A DNA stretch of 64,000 nucleotides from Roseicyclus amphidinii. Its GTDB lineage: Bacteria > Pseudomonadota > Alphaproteobacteria > Rhodobacterales > Rhodobacteraceae. Position 1 is the first letter of the stretch. Every line of letters begins with the position of its first letter. The notes below the pieces were generated by a model. It did no database searches. It was not told the origin of the DNA and saw only the letters and a program-made list of their open reading frames with translations. Location of the stretch: the NCBI RefSeq assembly GCF_030163755.1, contig NZ_JASJOE010000007.1:34482-98481 (forward strand), in the 5' to 3' direction. Positions 34,555 through 42,413 of this stretch are shown one piece after another. Both the position numbers and the translations under genes were made by a program.

Positions 34555-36654
34555 TCAGGCGTTCAGCGCGTCCCAGATACGTGACGGGCTGAACGGCATC
34601 TGCGGCGGGGCCTTGCCGGTGGGCCGGAACGCATCGGTGATGGCGTTGATCAGCGCCGCGGGTGCGCCCGTGGTGGCCGCCTCGCCCACGCCCTTGGCCC
34701 CCAGCGGGTTCATCGGGCTGGGCGTTTCGGAATGCGACAGCGCGAGCGGCGGCAGATCATCGGCACGCGGCATGGCGTAATCCATGAAACTGCCGGTCAG
34801 AAGCTGCCCGTCGGCGTCCAGCGCGATGGCCTCGAGCATGGTCTCGCCCACCGCCTGCGCAAAGCCGCCGCGGATCTGGCCCTCGACCTGAACGGGGTTC
34901 ACCATCACGCCGGTGTCGTCATGGGCATGCGCCCTGAGCAGGCGCGGGGTGCCCGTCTCGGGGTCGATCTCGACGAGCGCCGCATAGGCGCCGAAGGCCC
35001 AGGCCTGCCCCGCCACCTCGTACTTGCTTTCGGCGGTCACCGGCAGGGGGGCACCCCCCTCGACCATCGCCTTGGCCTTGGCGCAAGCCTCCAGAAGGGC
35101 GCTGCCGCCGATGGCGGTGGCGCGGCTGCCGACTGCGCCGACGCCCTCGGCCACGGTGCCGGTGTCGCCCGCGTCCAGCGTGACGGCCTCCATAGGAAGC
35201 CCCAGCGCATCGGCGGCGATCTGGGAAAAGGCCGTCAGGCGGCCATGGCCCTGCTGGGTCGCGCCCGTGGCGATATGCGCCGTGCCGTCCGCGTTCAGCG
35301 TGACGCGCGCGTATTCCCAGCCCGCCGCGGAGGGATCGACGTAGAAGGCGAGGCCGAGGCCGGCGATGCCGCCTGCGTCCCGGATCGCATCGCGGCGCGC
35401 GCGCAGAGCGTCGAGGTCGGCGGCGGCGGCGAAGGCGTCGAGGGCTGCGGCGTAGTCGCCCGAGTCGAGGTGGTTGCCGGTCGCGGTGTCATGCGGCATC
35501 GCCGAGACCGGGACGAGGTTCTGCTTTCGCAGCTCCAGCGGGTCGCGGCCCGTCACGGCGGCGGCCTCGTCGATCAGGCGCTCGAGGATCACGTTCGCCT
35601 CGGGCCGCCCCGCGCCGCGGTAGATGCCGACGGGCGGGGTCGGGTGGCTGTGGACCTGCGTTTCGATGTCGAGTGCGGGGATGACGTAGCCCGAGGGGAG
35701 GATGCGGCCTGCGTTGAAGGCGGGCATCAGCGCGGTGGCCGCGATCCAGTTGCCGACCGGCGCGTCGATCCGCGCCTCGAGCGCAAGGAACCGCCCCTCG
35801 GCATCCAGCGCCAGCCGCCCGCGCGAACTCAGGCCGCGTCCATGGGCGGCGGACAGGAATTCCTCGGACCGGGTGGCGATCCAGCGCACGTCGCGCTTGA
35901 GCTGCAGCGCGGCCCAAGTGGCGAAGAGCTCTTCGGGATAGGCGAAGCCCTTCATCCCGAAGCCGCCGCCGACATCGGGGGCGACGATGCGGATGCGGTC
36001 GGGGTCCAGCTGCAGCACGCGCATCAGGTCGGTCTTGGTGCGATGCGGCGTCTGGGTGGACTGGAAGATGGTCACGCCATCCGTCTCGGCGTCGTAGCGG
36101 ATGGCGACGCCGCGCGGCTCCATCGGCGAGGGGGCCACGCGGGGGTGGATCGTCTCGACCTCGACGACATGGGCGGCGTGGTCAAAGGCCTGTCGGGCAT
36201 TGCCCGATTGCCAGCGGCGCTGCGCGATGCGGCGGGGTTCGGGCAGGTCCTCGTCCTCGATGTCGAGGGCGATCAGGTCGACCGCATCGGCGGCGCGCGC
36301 CGGGCTGTCGGCGAAGACGGCGGCGACGGGTTCACCCACGCAGGTCACGCGCTCGCGCGCGAGCATCGGGTAGGGAAGCGTGCCCTCGATCTCGAGCACC
36401 GGCAGCACGTCGGGCGAGGTGGTGGGCGGCAGGTCGGCACCGGTGAGGACGGCATGGACGCCGGGGGCGGCGAGGGCCTCGGAGATGTCGATCCCGGCGA
36501 TGCGGCCGGCGGCCACGGGGCTGCGCAGGAAGGCGATGTGGAGCGGCTGGTTCAGCGCGATGTCGGCGGTGTAGCGGCCCTGCCCCTTCAGGAGGGCGGG
36601 GTCCTCGCGCCGCGGGATCGCGGCCCCGATCATCTGGCTGGCTGGCTTGTTCAT
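34555..36654 (-). CDS. Xanthine dehydrogenase family molybdopterin-binding subunit
   Basis: A 699-residue molybdenum hydroxylase large subunit. The N-terminal hammerhead domain (RREDPALLKGQGRYTADIALNQPLHIAFLRSPVAAGRI) is followed by two molybdopterin-binding domains with DVGGGFGMKGFAYPEE, RGAGRPEANVILERLIDEAA, GATQQGHG and the catalytic glutamate in LGAKGVGEAATTGAP. The family hydroxylates CO, aldehydes or aromatic heterocycles and normally works with separate 2Fe-2S and FAD subunits. Neither is nearby, so this is an orphan subunit or works with partners elsewhere. Start at 36654 chosen for MNKPASQMIGAAIPRREDP. Confidence 0.9.
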   Translation of the reverse strand: MNKPASQMIGAAIPRREDPALLKGQGRYTADIALNQPLHIAFLRSPVAAGRIAGIDISEALAAPGVHAVLTGADLPPTTSPDVLPVLEIEGTLPYPMLARERVTCVGEPVAAVFADSPARAADAVDLIALDIEDEDLPEPRRIAQRRWQSGNARQAFDHAAHVVEVETIHPRVAPSPMEPRGVAIRYDAETDGVTIFQSTQTPHRTKTDLMRVLQLDPDRIRIVAPDVGGGFGMKGFAYPEELFATWAALQLKRDVRWIATRSEEFLSAAHGRGLSSRGRLALDAEGRFLALEARIDAPVGNWIAATALMPAFNAGRILPSGYVIPALDIETQVHSHPTPPVGIYRGAGRPEANVILERLIDEAAAVTGRDPLELRKQNLVPVSAMPHDTATGNHLDSGDYAAALDAFAAAADLDALRARRDAIRDAGGIAGLGLAFYVDPSAAGWEYARVTLNADGTAHIATGATQQGHGRLTAFSQIAADALGLPMEAVTLDAGDTGTVAEGVGAVGSRATAIGGSALLEACAKAKAMVEGGAPLPVTAESKYEVAGQAWAFGAYAALVEIDPETGTPRLLRAHAHDDTGVMVNPVQVEGQIRGGFAQAVGETMLEAIALDADGQLLTGSFMDYAMPRADDLPPLALSHSETPSPMNPLGAKGVGEAATTGAPAALINAITDAFRPTGKAPPQMPFSPSRIWDALNA

Positions 36655-36735
36655 CTCGCGTGCCCCTGTCGTCTTTTCACCCGCGGCTGATACTGTGGCC
36701 CTCACGGGAAATGGCAAGAGCGGAGGGGCGAGGCG

Positions 36736-37503
36736 ATGCAGGTGGCGGTGATCGGAGCAGGGGCCATCGGGGCCTGGGTGATCGAGGGGCTGAGGCGCGA
36801 CGGGCTGGCGCCCGCGGCAGTGATCCTGCGCACCCGCGACATGTCCGATGTGCCGGTCGCCCGCTCGGTCGCGGGCCTGCCCGCGGGCATCACGCATCTG
36901 GTGGATTGCGCGGGGCATTCGGGCCTCGCGGCCCATGGGCCGGATGCGCTGGCTGCGGGGATCGACGTTGTGACCCTGTCGCTGGGGGCGCTGGCAGACG
37001 CGGGGCTTGCCGCCGCGCTGGCCGAGGCGGCCGAGGCGGGTGGCGCGCGGCTGCATCTCGCAAGCGGGGCCATCGGCGCGCTGGATGCACTGCGGGCCGG
37101 GGCGGCGGGCGGGCTGCAGGCTGTGCGCTACACCGGGACGAAGCCGCCTGCGGGCTGGGCGGGGTCACCGGCGGAAGAGGTGCTGGACCTGTCGCGGCTC
37201 ACCGCGTCGGCGGTGCATTTCGAGGGCAGCGCGCGCGCGGCCGCGCTGCGGTATCCGAAGAACGCGAATGTCGCCGCCGCGGTGGCGCTCGCCGGGATGG
37301 GCTTCGATCAGACGCGGGCGCGGCTGGTGGCCGATCCGGGGGCGGCGGGCAACCAGCACGAGATCGAGGCCGAAGGGGCCTTTGGCCGCTTCCGCTTCGA
37401 GATCACGGGGTCGGCCCTGCCGGGCAACCCGCGCAGCTCGGCGCTGGCGGCGATGAGCGCGCTGGCCGAGGTCCGGCGGCTGCGGGCGGTCGTGTCGACG
37501 TGA
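36736..37503 (+). CDS. nadX: Aspartate dehydrogenase
   Basis: A 255-residue L-aspartate dehydrogenase (DUF108-type fold). It has the NAD(P) motif VAVIGAGAIGAWVIEGL at the N-terminus, a conserved VDCAGHSGLAAHGPDALAAGIDVVTLSLGALAD region, YTGTKPPAGWAGSPAE, and PKNANVAAAVALAGMGFDQTRARLVADPGAAGNQHEIEAEGAFGRF in the C-terminal half, where His is catalytic in the family. It converts aspartate and oxaloacetate or gives iminoaspartate for NAD synthesis. It is divergent from the molybdenum hydroxylase gene and not linked to other nad genes. Confidence 0.85.
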   Translation: MQVAVIGAGAIGAWVIEGLRRDGLAPAAVILRTRDMSDVPVARSVAGLPAGITHLVDCAGHSGLAAHGPDALAAGIDVVTLSLGALADAGLAAALAEAAEAGGARLHLASGAIGALDALRAGAAGGLQAVRYTGTKPPAGWAGSPAEEVLDLSRLTASAVHFEGSARAAALRYPKNANVAAAVALAGMGFDQTRARLVADPGAAGNQHEIEAEGAFGRFRFEITGSALPGNPRSSALAAMSALAEVRRLRAVVST

Positions 37504-37508
37504 CCGGT

Positions 37509-37526
37509 GCCGGGCTGAAGCCCGGC
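37509..37526. terminator. Hairpin between convergent nadX and DUF2783 genes
   Basis: GCCGGGCT (37509-37516) and AGCCCGGC (37519-37526) form a tight inverted repeat, effectively a 7-bp stem with a TGAA loop. Similar GGGCTGAAGCCC hairpins are common as dispersed repeats in proteobacteria. It can act in both directions. Confidence 0.45.
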
Positions 37527-37715
37527 CTACCGTTTCGCCGCCGCCAGGGCTTCGCGGATCACCTGCAGGTCGCCGATTTGGTTCATCAGGATCAGGATGA
37601 GCCGCGCGTTCAGCGCCTCGCTCTCCTCGCGCGTCAGCCCGTCATGGGCGGCGATCAGTGCCTCGTAGGCGTCGTCGGGGGCGGGCAGGTTCGGCTCGAG
37701 CGTCAGATGGGCCAT
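37527..37715 (-). CDS. DUF2783 domain small protein
   Basis: A 62-residue protein (LEPNLPAPDDAYEALIAAHDGLTREESEALNARLILILMNQIGDL) of the DUF2783 family, which is usually found directly after flavin hydroxylases of aromatic degradation, as here. Its start codon shares one base with the hydroxylase stop (TGATG). Role unknown; possibly an accessory subunit. Confidence 0.85.
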   Translation of the reverse strand: MAHLTLEPNLPAPDDAYEALIAAHDGLTREESEALNARLILILMNQIGDLQVIREALAAAKR

Positions 37716-39328
37716 CAGGTATCCCTCCCTTCGGCGCGGGCGCGCGCGCGGGCCAGTTTCCCGGCGTCGCAGGCGGCCCAGCGGGCGGCGACGTGCTGGT
37801 CGGGCCGGACCAGGTAGAGCGCGCGCTCGGCCTGCCCGAGGTAACGCTCGGCGAGGAGCGGCTCGGCCTTGGGGTCGAAGCTGAACACCGGCAGGTCGCG
37901 GGGAAGGGGCGGCAGGGTCGCGCCGAGGTTCAGGACGGCGAAGCCCTGCCCGAGATGATCGAGCAGGTGGCTTCCGTCCGACAGGCGCGCATCCGGGCAG
38001 GCCGCGCCGGGGCGGCTGCGCGCGGGCCCGCCCGGCAGGGCGTCGGGCGTCACCAGCGGCGAGCCGTCATAGACCGCGGGCACCGAGAGGCGGCCGGAGT
38101 TCACCATAGGGCGCGCAAAGGGCGCGTGGGCCGCCAGATGCAGCACAGCGTCGCGGAAGACGCGGGATTGCGGTGTCTTGGGCGTTATGAAATCCGTCGA
38201 GCGGGTCGAGTTGCGGATGTTCTCGTCGGCGGCATGGATGCGCTCGGCGTCGTAACTGTCGAGGAGGGTGTCGGGGTAGTCGCCCCGGATCACGCCCGCC
38301 AGTTTCCAGCCGAGGTTGTCGGCGTCCTGAATGCCCGAATTCGCCCCCCGCGCGCCGAAGGGGCTGACCTGATGCGCGGCATCGCCGGCAAAGATCACGC
38401 GGCCATGGCGGAAGCGTTCCATCCGGCGGCACTGGAAGGTGTAGATCGAGGTCCAGTCCAGCTCGTACTCCACGTCCGGCCCGAGCATCTGGTCGACGCG
38501 GCGGCGGATGCGGGCGGGCTCCAGCTCGGCCTTGCGGTCGATGTCCCAGCCGAGCTGGAAGTCGATGCGCCAGATGTCGTCGGGCTGCTTGTGCAGGAGC
38601 GCCGATGCTCCCGACTTGAACCACGGTTCGAACCAGAACCAGCGTTCGGTCGGGAAATCGGCGGTCATCTTCACGTCGGCGATCAGGAAGTTGTCCTCGA
38701 AGACGCGCCCCTCGAAGCCCAGCCCCATCATCTCGCGGATCGGCGATTTCGCTCCGTCGCAGGCGATCAGCCAGTCGGTCGTGATCGTGTAGGGCCCGTC
38801 GGGCGTGTCGAGGTGGAGGGTCACGGCCTCCGCGCCCGCCTCCATCGCCGTCAGGCGGTTGCGGCCGCGGATCTCGATGGGGGCACCCTTGGCCCTGGCG
38901 TCGTTGACGGCCTCGACAAGGAAGCGTTCGAACAGGTTCTGTTGCAGGTTGATGAAGGCCGGGTAGCGGTGGCCGTCTTCTGGTAGAAGATCGAAGCTGA
39001 ACACCTCGTCCCGGTCGTGGAACACGCGGCCGCGGTTCCAGACCACGCCCTTGTCCAGCATCTGCGGCCCGCATCCCAGCCTGTGCGCGATCTCGAGCGT
39101 GCGCTTGGCGAAACAGATCGCGCGGCTGCCTTGGCCGACGCCCTCGTGGTCGTCCAGCACCAGCACCGGCACGCCGCGCAACGCAAGGTCGAGGCCCGTC
39201 GCCATGCCCACCGGCCCGCCGCCGACGATGGTGACGGGGTGATGGGCGGGTTGGTCCGCGCCCTGATCGGCCGAGCGGGCGTAGGGGTAGAGGCGGAAGG
39301 CGAGGGGGTAGCGGTCCTGGTAGGTCAA
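37715..39328 (-). CDS. FAD-dependent aromatic hydroxylase (MhpA/PHBH-like)
   Basis: A 537-residue flavin monooxygenase. Motifs in order: FAD-binding TIVGGGPVGMATGLDLALRG (about residue 33), WLIACDGAKSPIREMMGL (the DG motif), and RVIFAGDAAHQVSPFGARGANSGIQDADNLGWKL (second FAD motif). A thioredoxin-like C-terminal domain follows, as in phenol or 3-(3-hydroxyphenyl)propionate hydroxylases. Translation starts at TTG 39328; GGAAGG lies upstream and this codon overlaps the stop of the preceding small gene. It hydroxylates an unknown aromatic acid or phenol. Confidence 0.9.
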   Translation of the reverse strand: MTYQDRYPLAFRLYPYARSADQGADQPAHHPVTIVGGGPVGMATGLDLALRGVPVLVLDDHEGVGQGSRAICFAKRTLEIAHRLGCGPQMLDKGVVWNRGRVFHDRDEVFSFDLLPEDGHRYPAFINLQQNLFERFLVEAVNDARAKGAPIEIRGRNRLTAMEAGAEAVTLHLDTPDGPYTITTDWLIACDGAKSPIREMMGLGFEGRVFEDNFLIADVKMTADFPTERWFWFEPWFKSGASALLHKQPDDIWRIDFQLGWDIDRKAELEPARIRRRVDQMLGPDVEYELDWTSIYTFQCRRMERFRHGRVIFAGDAAHQVSPFGARGANSGIQDADNLGWKLAGVIRGDYPDTLLDSYDAERIHAADENIRNSTRSTDFITPKTPQSRVFRDAVLHLAAHAPFARPMVNSGRLSVPAVYDGSPLVTPDALPGGPARSRPGAACPDARLSDGSHLLDHLGQGFAVLNLGATLPPLPRDLPVFSFDPKAEPLLAERYLGQAERALYLVRPDQHVAARWAACDAGKLARARARAEGRDT

Positions 39329-39621
39329 GACGAGCTTCCTTCCTTCTTATTCCTGTTGGCCTTGGCCCACGCGATGACGCTCAACCCATTGATCGTGATC
39401 GACTCGGGCGAAACGAGCCCCGCTACAGGCTGGGCTTCGGCTTTCATCCGGACCCGCAACCCGGCTGCCAAGGCGTTTGCGACGCTCTCCAAGTCCGGAA
39501 CCCGAATGTAGTCTTCCTCGAACTTGGAGACGCTGACGACGTAGAAGCCGTCTTTCCCTTTGTGGGGGATTTGAACGTCCCCTTTGTGGTCACCACTGGC
39601 TACTCGGCTTTCGATCCTCAC
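39325..39621 (-). CDS. Low-GC hypothetical protein inside the hydroxylase operon
   Basis: A 98-residue protein (start GTG with an AGGAG-like site upstream inside the end of the metallo-hydrolase gene). It begins MRIESRVASGDHKGDVQIPH and ends with a basic tail (AKANRNKKEGSSS). No domain is recognised. Base composition is visibly lower in G+C than its neighbours and codons such as CTT, TTC and AAG are used differently. It starts 6 bp after the metallo-hydrolase stop and overlaps the hydroxylase start by 4 bp, so it is translationally coupled to both. It looks like an inserted gene. Confidence 0.65.
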   Translation of the reverse strand: MRIESRVASGDHKGDVQIPHKGKDGFYVVSVSKFEEDYIRVPDLESVANALAAGLRVRMKAEAQPVAGLVSPESITINGLSVIAWAKANRNKKEGSSS

Positions 39622-39627
39622 GGTTTG

Positions 39628-40575
39628 TCACTCCTGCAGCGCCGCCCACATCTCGGCGTCGCGCTCGGCGGTCCAGATGCGCGGATGGTCGAGGCCGCGG
39701 GCCTCGTCATAGGCGCGGGCGATGTTGAAGGGCAGGCAATGCTCGTAGATGGCGAAATCGCCGAACTTGGGGTCGCAGACCGCGCGGGCGGCGGCCATGG
39801 CCTCCTTGAGGGAACCGCCGCGGGCCGCGACGCGGGCGACGGGCTCGTAGGTCGATTGCACGAAATCGCGGGTGCTTTCGATGGCCAGCTCCACGTCCCC
39901 GCCGATCAGCGCGTCGCCGCGCCCCGGCGCGATGGCGCGGGGCTGGAAGCCCGCGATCACGTCGAGCGTGTCGCCCCAATCGGCGAAATGCCCGTCGCCG
40001 CAATAGCAGGCCGAGTGGTATTCGACGATGTCACCGGTGAACATCACCTCTTCATCCGGCACCCAGATCACGGCATCCCCCGCCGTATGCGCGCGCCCCG
40101 GCACGAAGATGTCGACGCGGCGGTTGCCCAGATACACCGTCATGCTTTCGGAGAAGGTCGTTGTGGGCCATGTCAGGCCGGGGATTTCCTCGTGCCCCTG
40201 GAAGAGCCGCGGGAAGCGGGCGAATTCGCTGTCCCAATCCTCCTGCCCGCGCTCGACCACCATGGCTCGCGCGGTGTCGGACATGATGACCTGCCCCGCG
40301 CCATAGGCCGACGCGCCCAGAACGCGGACGGCGTGGTAATGGGTCAGCACGAGATGCGAGATCGGCTTGTCGGTGACGGACCGCACGCAGTCGATCACTT
40401 TGCGCGCAAGGCGCGGGGTGGCCTGTGCCTCGACGATCATCACGCTGTCGTCGCCGATGATGACGCCGGAATTCGGGTCGCCTTGGGCGGTGAAGGCATA
40501 GAGACCTTCGCCGATCCGGGTGAAGCTGATTTCCTTTTCGGTCAGGTCGCCTGCCGATGCGAAGGCCTTGGCCAT
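39628..40575 (-). CDS. MBL-fold metallo-hydrolase with altered metal motif
   Basis: A 315-residue metallo-beta-lactamase fold hydrolase. In place of the usual HxHxDH it reads HYHAVR (LTHYHAVRVLGASAYGAG), so the Asp and third His of the site are missing; later ligands (GRAHTAGDAVIWVP, FTGDIVEYHSACYCGDGHF) are present. It may bind one metal ion or act non-classically. It is the first gene of the aromatic operon and likely acts on a ring-cleavage or hydroxylation product. The ATG at 40575 has TCCTCC (AGGAGGA) upstream. Confidence 0.85.
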   Translation of the reverse strand: MAKAFASAGDLTEKEISFTRIGEGLYAFTAQGDPNSGVIIGDDSVMIVEAQATPRLARKVIDCVRSVTDKPISHLVLTHYHAVRVLGASAYGAGQVIMSDTARAMVVERGQEDWDSEFARFPRLFQGHEEIPGLTWPTTTFSESMTVYLGNRRVDIFVPGRAHTAGDAVIWVPDEEVMFTGDIVEYHSACYCGDGHFADWGDTLDVIAGFQPRAIAPGRGDALIGGDVELAIESTRDFVQSTYEPVARVAARGGSLKEAMAAARAVCDPKFGDFAIYEHCLPFNIARAYDEARGLDHPRIWTAERDAEMWAALQE

Positions 40576-40712
40576 TCGGTTCCTCCTTATGCTTGGTGCG
40601 GATTTTAATGCAAATGCAACGATGCGTCCATGCACCCTCTGCCGCTGGACAGTCGCCTTGCGGCTGCTAGGGTCTCGCGCGACCACGGGACACGACAACA
40701 AAGGGGTGGATG

Positions 40713-41594
40713 ATGGCAAAACTCGCATTTCTGGGGCTGGGCGTGATGGGCGCGCCGATGGCGGCGCATCTGAAAAACGCGGGCCACGAGGTGACGGTCT
40801 ACAACCGCACCACGGCCAAGGCCGAGGCCTGGGCCGAGAAGAACGGCGGGGCATGGGCCGCCACCCCGCGCGAGGCGGCGGAGGGCTGCGATTTCGTCAT
40901 GGCCTGCGTCGGCAATGACGACGATCTGCGCTCGGTCGTCCTCGGCGAGGACGGGGCGCTGGCGGGGATGGGCGAGGGCGCGATCTTCGTGGACCACACC
41001 ACGGTGTCGGCGACCGTGACGCGGGAACTGGCCGCCGAGGCCGCCGAGAAGGGCGTGGGCTATGTCGACGCGCCCGTGTCGGGCGGGCAGGCCGGGGCCG
41101 AGAACGGCCAGCTTGCGATCATGTGCGGCGGGGCGGAGGCGCATTTCGCCGCCGCCGAGCCGGTCGTCGCCGCCTATTCCAAGGCCACGATCCGCTTCGG
41201 CGAGGTGGGCGCGGGCCAGCTGACCAAGATGGTCAACCAGATCTGCATCGCAGGGCTGGTGCAGGCGATGTCCGAGGGGCTGTATTTCGCCATGAAGGCC
41301 GGGCTCGACCCCAAGGCGGTGGCCGGGCTGGTCAGCCAGGGGGCGGGCGGCTCGTGGCAGTTGCAGAACCGCGCGGGCACTATGGTGGACAACGAGTTCA
41401 ACCACGGCTTCGCCGTCGACTGGATGCGCAAGGACCTCGGCATCGCCATCGGGCAGGCGAAGGAGCTGGGCGTCTCGCTGCCGGTCACCGCCATCGTCGA
41501 CCAGTTCTACGCGGAGGTGCAGCAGCTGGGCGGCGGGCGTTGGGACACCTCGAGCCTGATCCAGCGCTTTCGCGCGATGAACGGCGAATTGTGA
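40713..41594 (+). CDS. NAD(P)-dependent 3-hydroxyisobutyrate dehydrogenase-like oxidoreductase
   Basis: A 293-residue beta-hydroxyacid dehydrogenase. The Rossmann motif LAFLGLGVMGAPMAAHLKNAGHEVTVYNRT opens the protein; DAPVSGGQAGAENGQLAIMCGG and GAGQLTKMVNQICIAGLVQAMSEG (catalytic Lys in the GxxxxxKMVNN-like motif) follow. These enzymes oxidise 3-hydroxyisobutyrate, tartronate semialdehyde or related acids. The ATG at 40713 follows AAAGGGG; an adjacent ATG lies at 40710. It is divergent from the metallo-hydrolase. Confidence 0.9.
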   Translation: MAKLAFLGLGVMGAPMAAHLKNAGHEVTVYNRTTAKAEAWAEKNGGAWAATPREAAEGCDFVMACVGNDDDLRSVVLGEDGALAGMGEGAIFVDHTTVSATVTRELAAEAAEKGVGYVDAPVSGGQAGAENGQLAIMCGGAEAHFAAAEPVVAAYSKATIRFGEVGAGQLTKMVNQICIAGLVQAMSEGLYFAMKAGLDPKAVAGLVSQGAGGSWQLQNRAGTMVDNEFNHGFAVDWMRKDLGIAIGQAKELGVSLPVTAIVDQFYAEVQQLGGGRWDTSSLIQRFRAMNGEL

Positions 41595-41601
41595 GGCAAG
41601 G

Positions 41602-41632
41602 CCCCGGCGCGCCGCATGTGGGCGCGCCGGGG
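41602..41632. terminator. Bidirectional terminator between convergent genes
   Basis: CCCCGGCGCGCC (41602-41613) pairs with GGCGCGCCGGGG (41621-41632), 12 bp with a 7-base loop. It lies between the dehydrogenase and the dioxygenase, which face each other. Confidence 0.65.
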
Positions 41633-41638
41633 TGCTGT

Positions 41639-42265
41639 CTAGATCACGACATCGACCACCGCTTCTTCGCCGCTGTCGGTCTGCGCGAAAACCATGGACA
41701 CGGCCCGCGCCTCGGCCTCCGACATCCGGTTGTAGAGCCGGTCGCGGTCGTTGGCGGGGTGGCCCGCGATGTAGAATTGCGAGGTCAGGACCTCGCGGTC
41801 ACCCTCGAACAGCTTGACGTGGATATGCGGCGTGCGGCCGGGGTAGGTCACGGGCTTGATCGTGCGGAAGCTGTAGCTGCCGTCGGGGCCGGTGATGTCA
41901 TGGCCGAAGCCCTGGAAGCCGCTGTCGAAGGCGATGGCCTGACGGTCGCCGGGGTGCATGTATTTTCCGTTCATGTCGCATTGCCAGATCTCGATCCGGC
42001 GGCCGCCCAAGGGCGCGCCGTCGCGGTCCAGCACGCGACCGCGCAGCGTGAAGACCTCGCCGCCCGCCTCCTCGACCATGCCGATGATGCGCACGAGATC
42101 GTTGTCGATGTCGGGCCGTCGCATCGCGGGTGCGGGGTAAAACGGCCCCTCCATGGCGGGGGGTGTCGGTTCGGCGGCGATGGCCGCCTTGCCCAGCGAT
42201 GACAGCCCCAGCGCGCCCAGCGTTCCTGCGACGAAGCCGCGGCGGGATGTGTGTTTGGTCGGCAT
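41639..42265 (-). CDS. Tat-exported intradiol ring-cleavage dioxygenase
   Basis: A 208-residue protocatechuate/catechol dioxygenase-type protein. A twin-arginine signal opens it (SRRGFVAGTLGALGLSSLGKAA), so it should fold in the cytosol and act in the periplasm, unlike the usual cytosolic enzymes. The dioxygenase core shows GPFYPAPAMRRPDIDNDL, LRGRVLDRDGAPLGGRRIEIWQCDMNGKYMHPGD and YPGRTPHIHVKLF, which supplies the iron ligands (two Tyr and two His in the family). It cleaves a catechol-type ring; substrate unknown. Confidence 0.88.
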   Translation of the reverse strand: MPTKHTSRRGFVAGTLGALGLSSLGKAAIAAEPTPPAMEGPFYPAPAMRRPDIDNDLVRIIGMVEEAGGEVFTLRGRVLDRDGAPLGGRRIEIWQCDMNGKYMHPGDRQAIAFDSGFQGFGHDITGPDGSYSFRTIKPVTYPGRTPHIHVKLFEGDREVLTSQFYIAGHPANDRDRLYNRMSEAEARAVSMVFAQTDSGEEAVVDVVI

Positions 42266-42413
42266 CTGCGCAGTGTCCTCGTGATCAAATGGCGGTGTTT
42301 CACGCAGCTAGCACCGGTTTCCGTCGCGGCGACGGGGCAGTTTTGCGGGCGGCGGGGTTTCGCCGGGCGGGCCGGGCTTTGACGCGCCGCATGTTCTCGC
42401 CTAAGCGGGCGCA

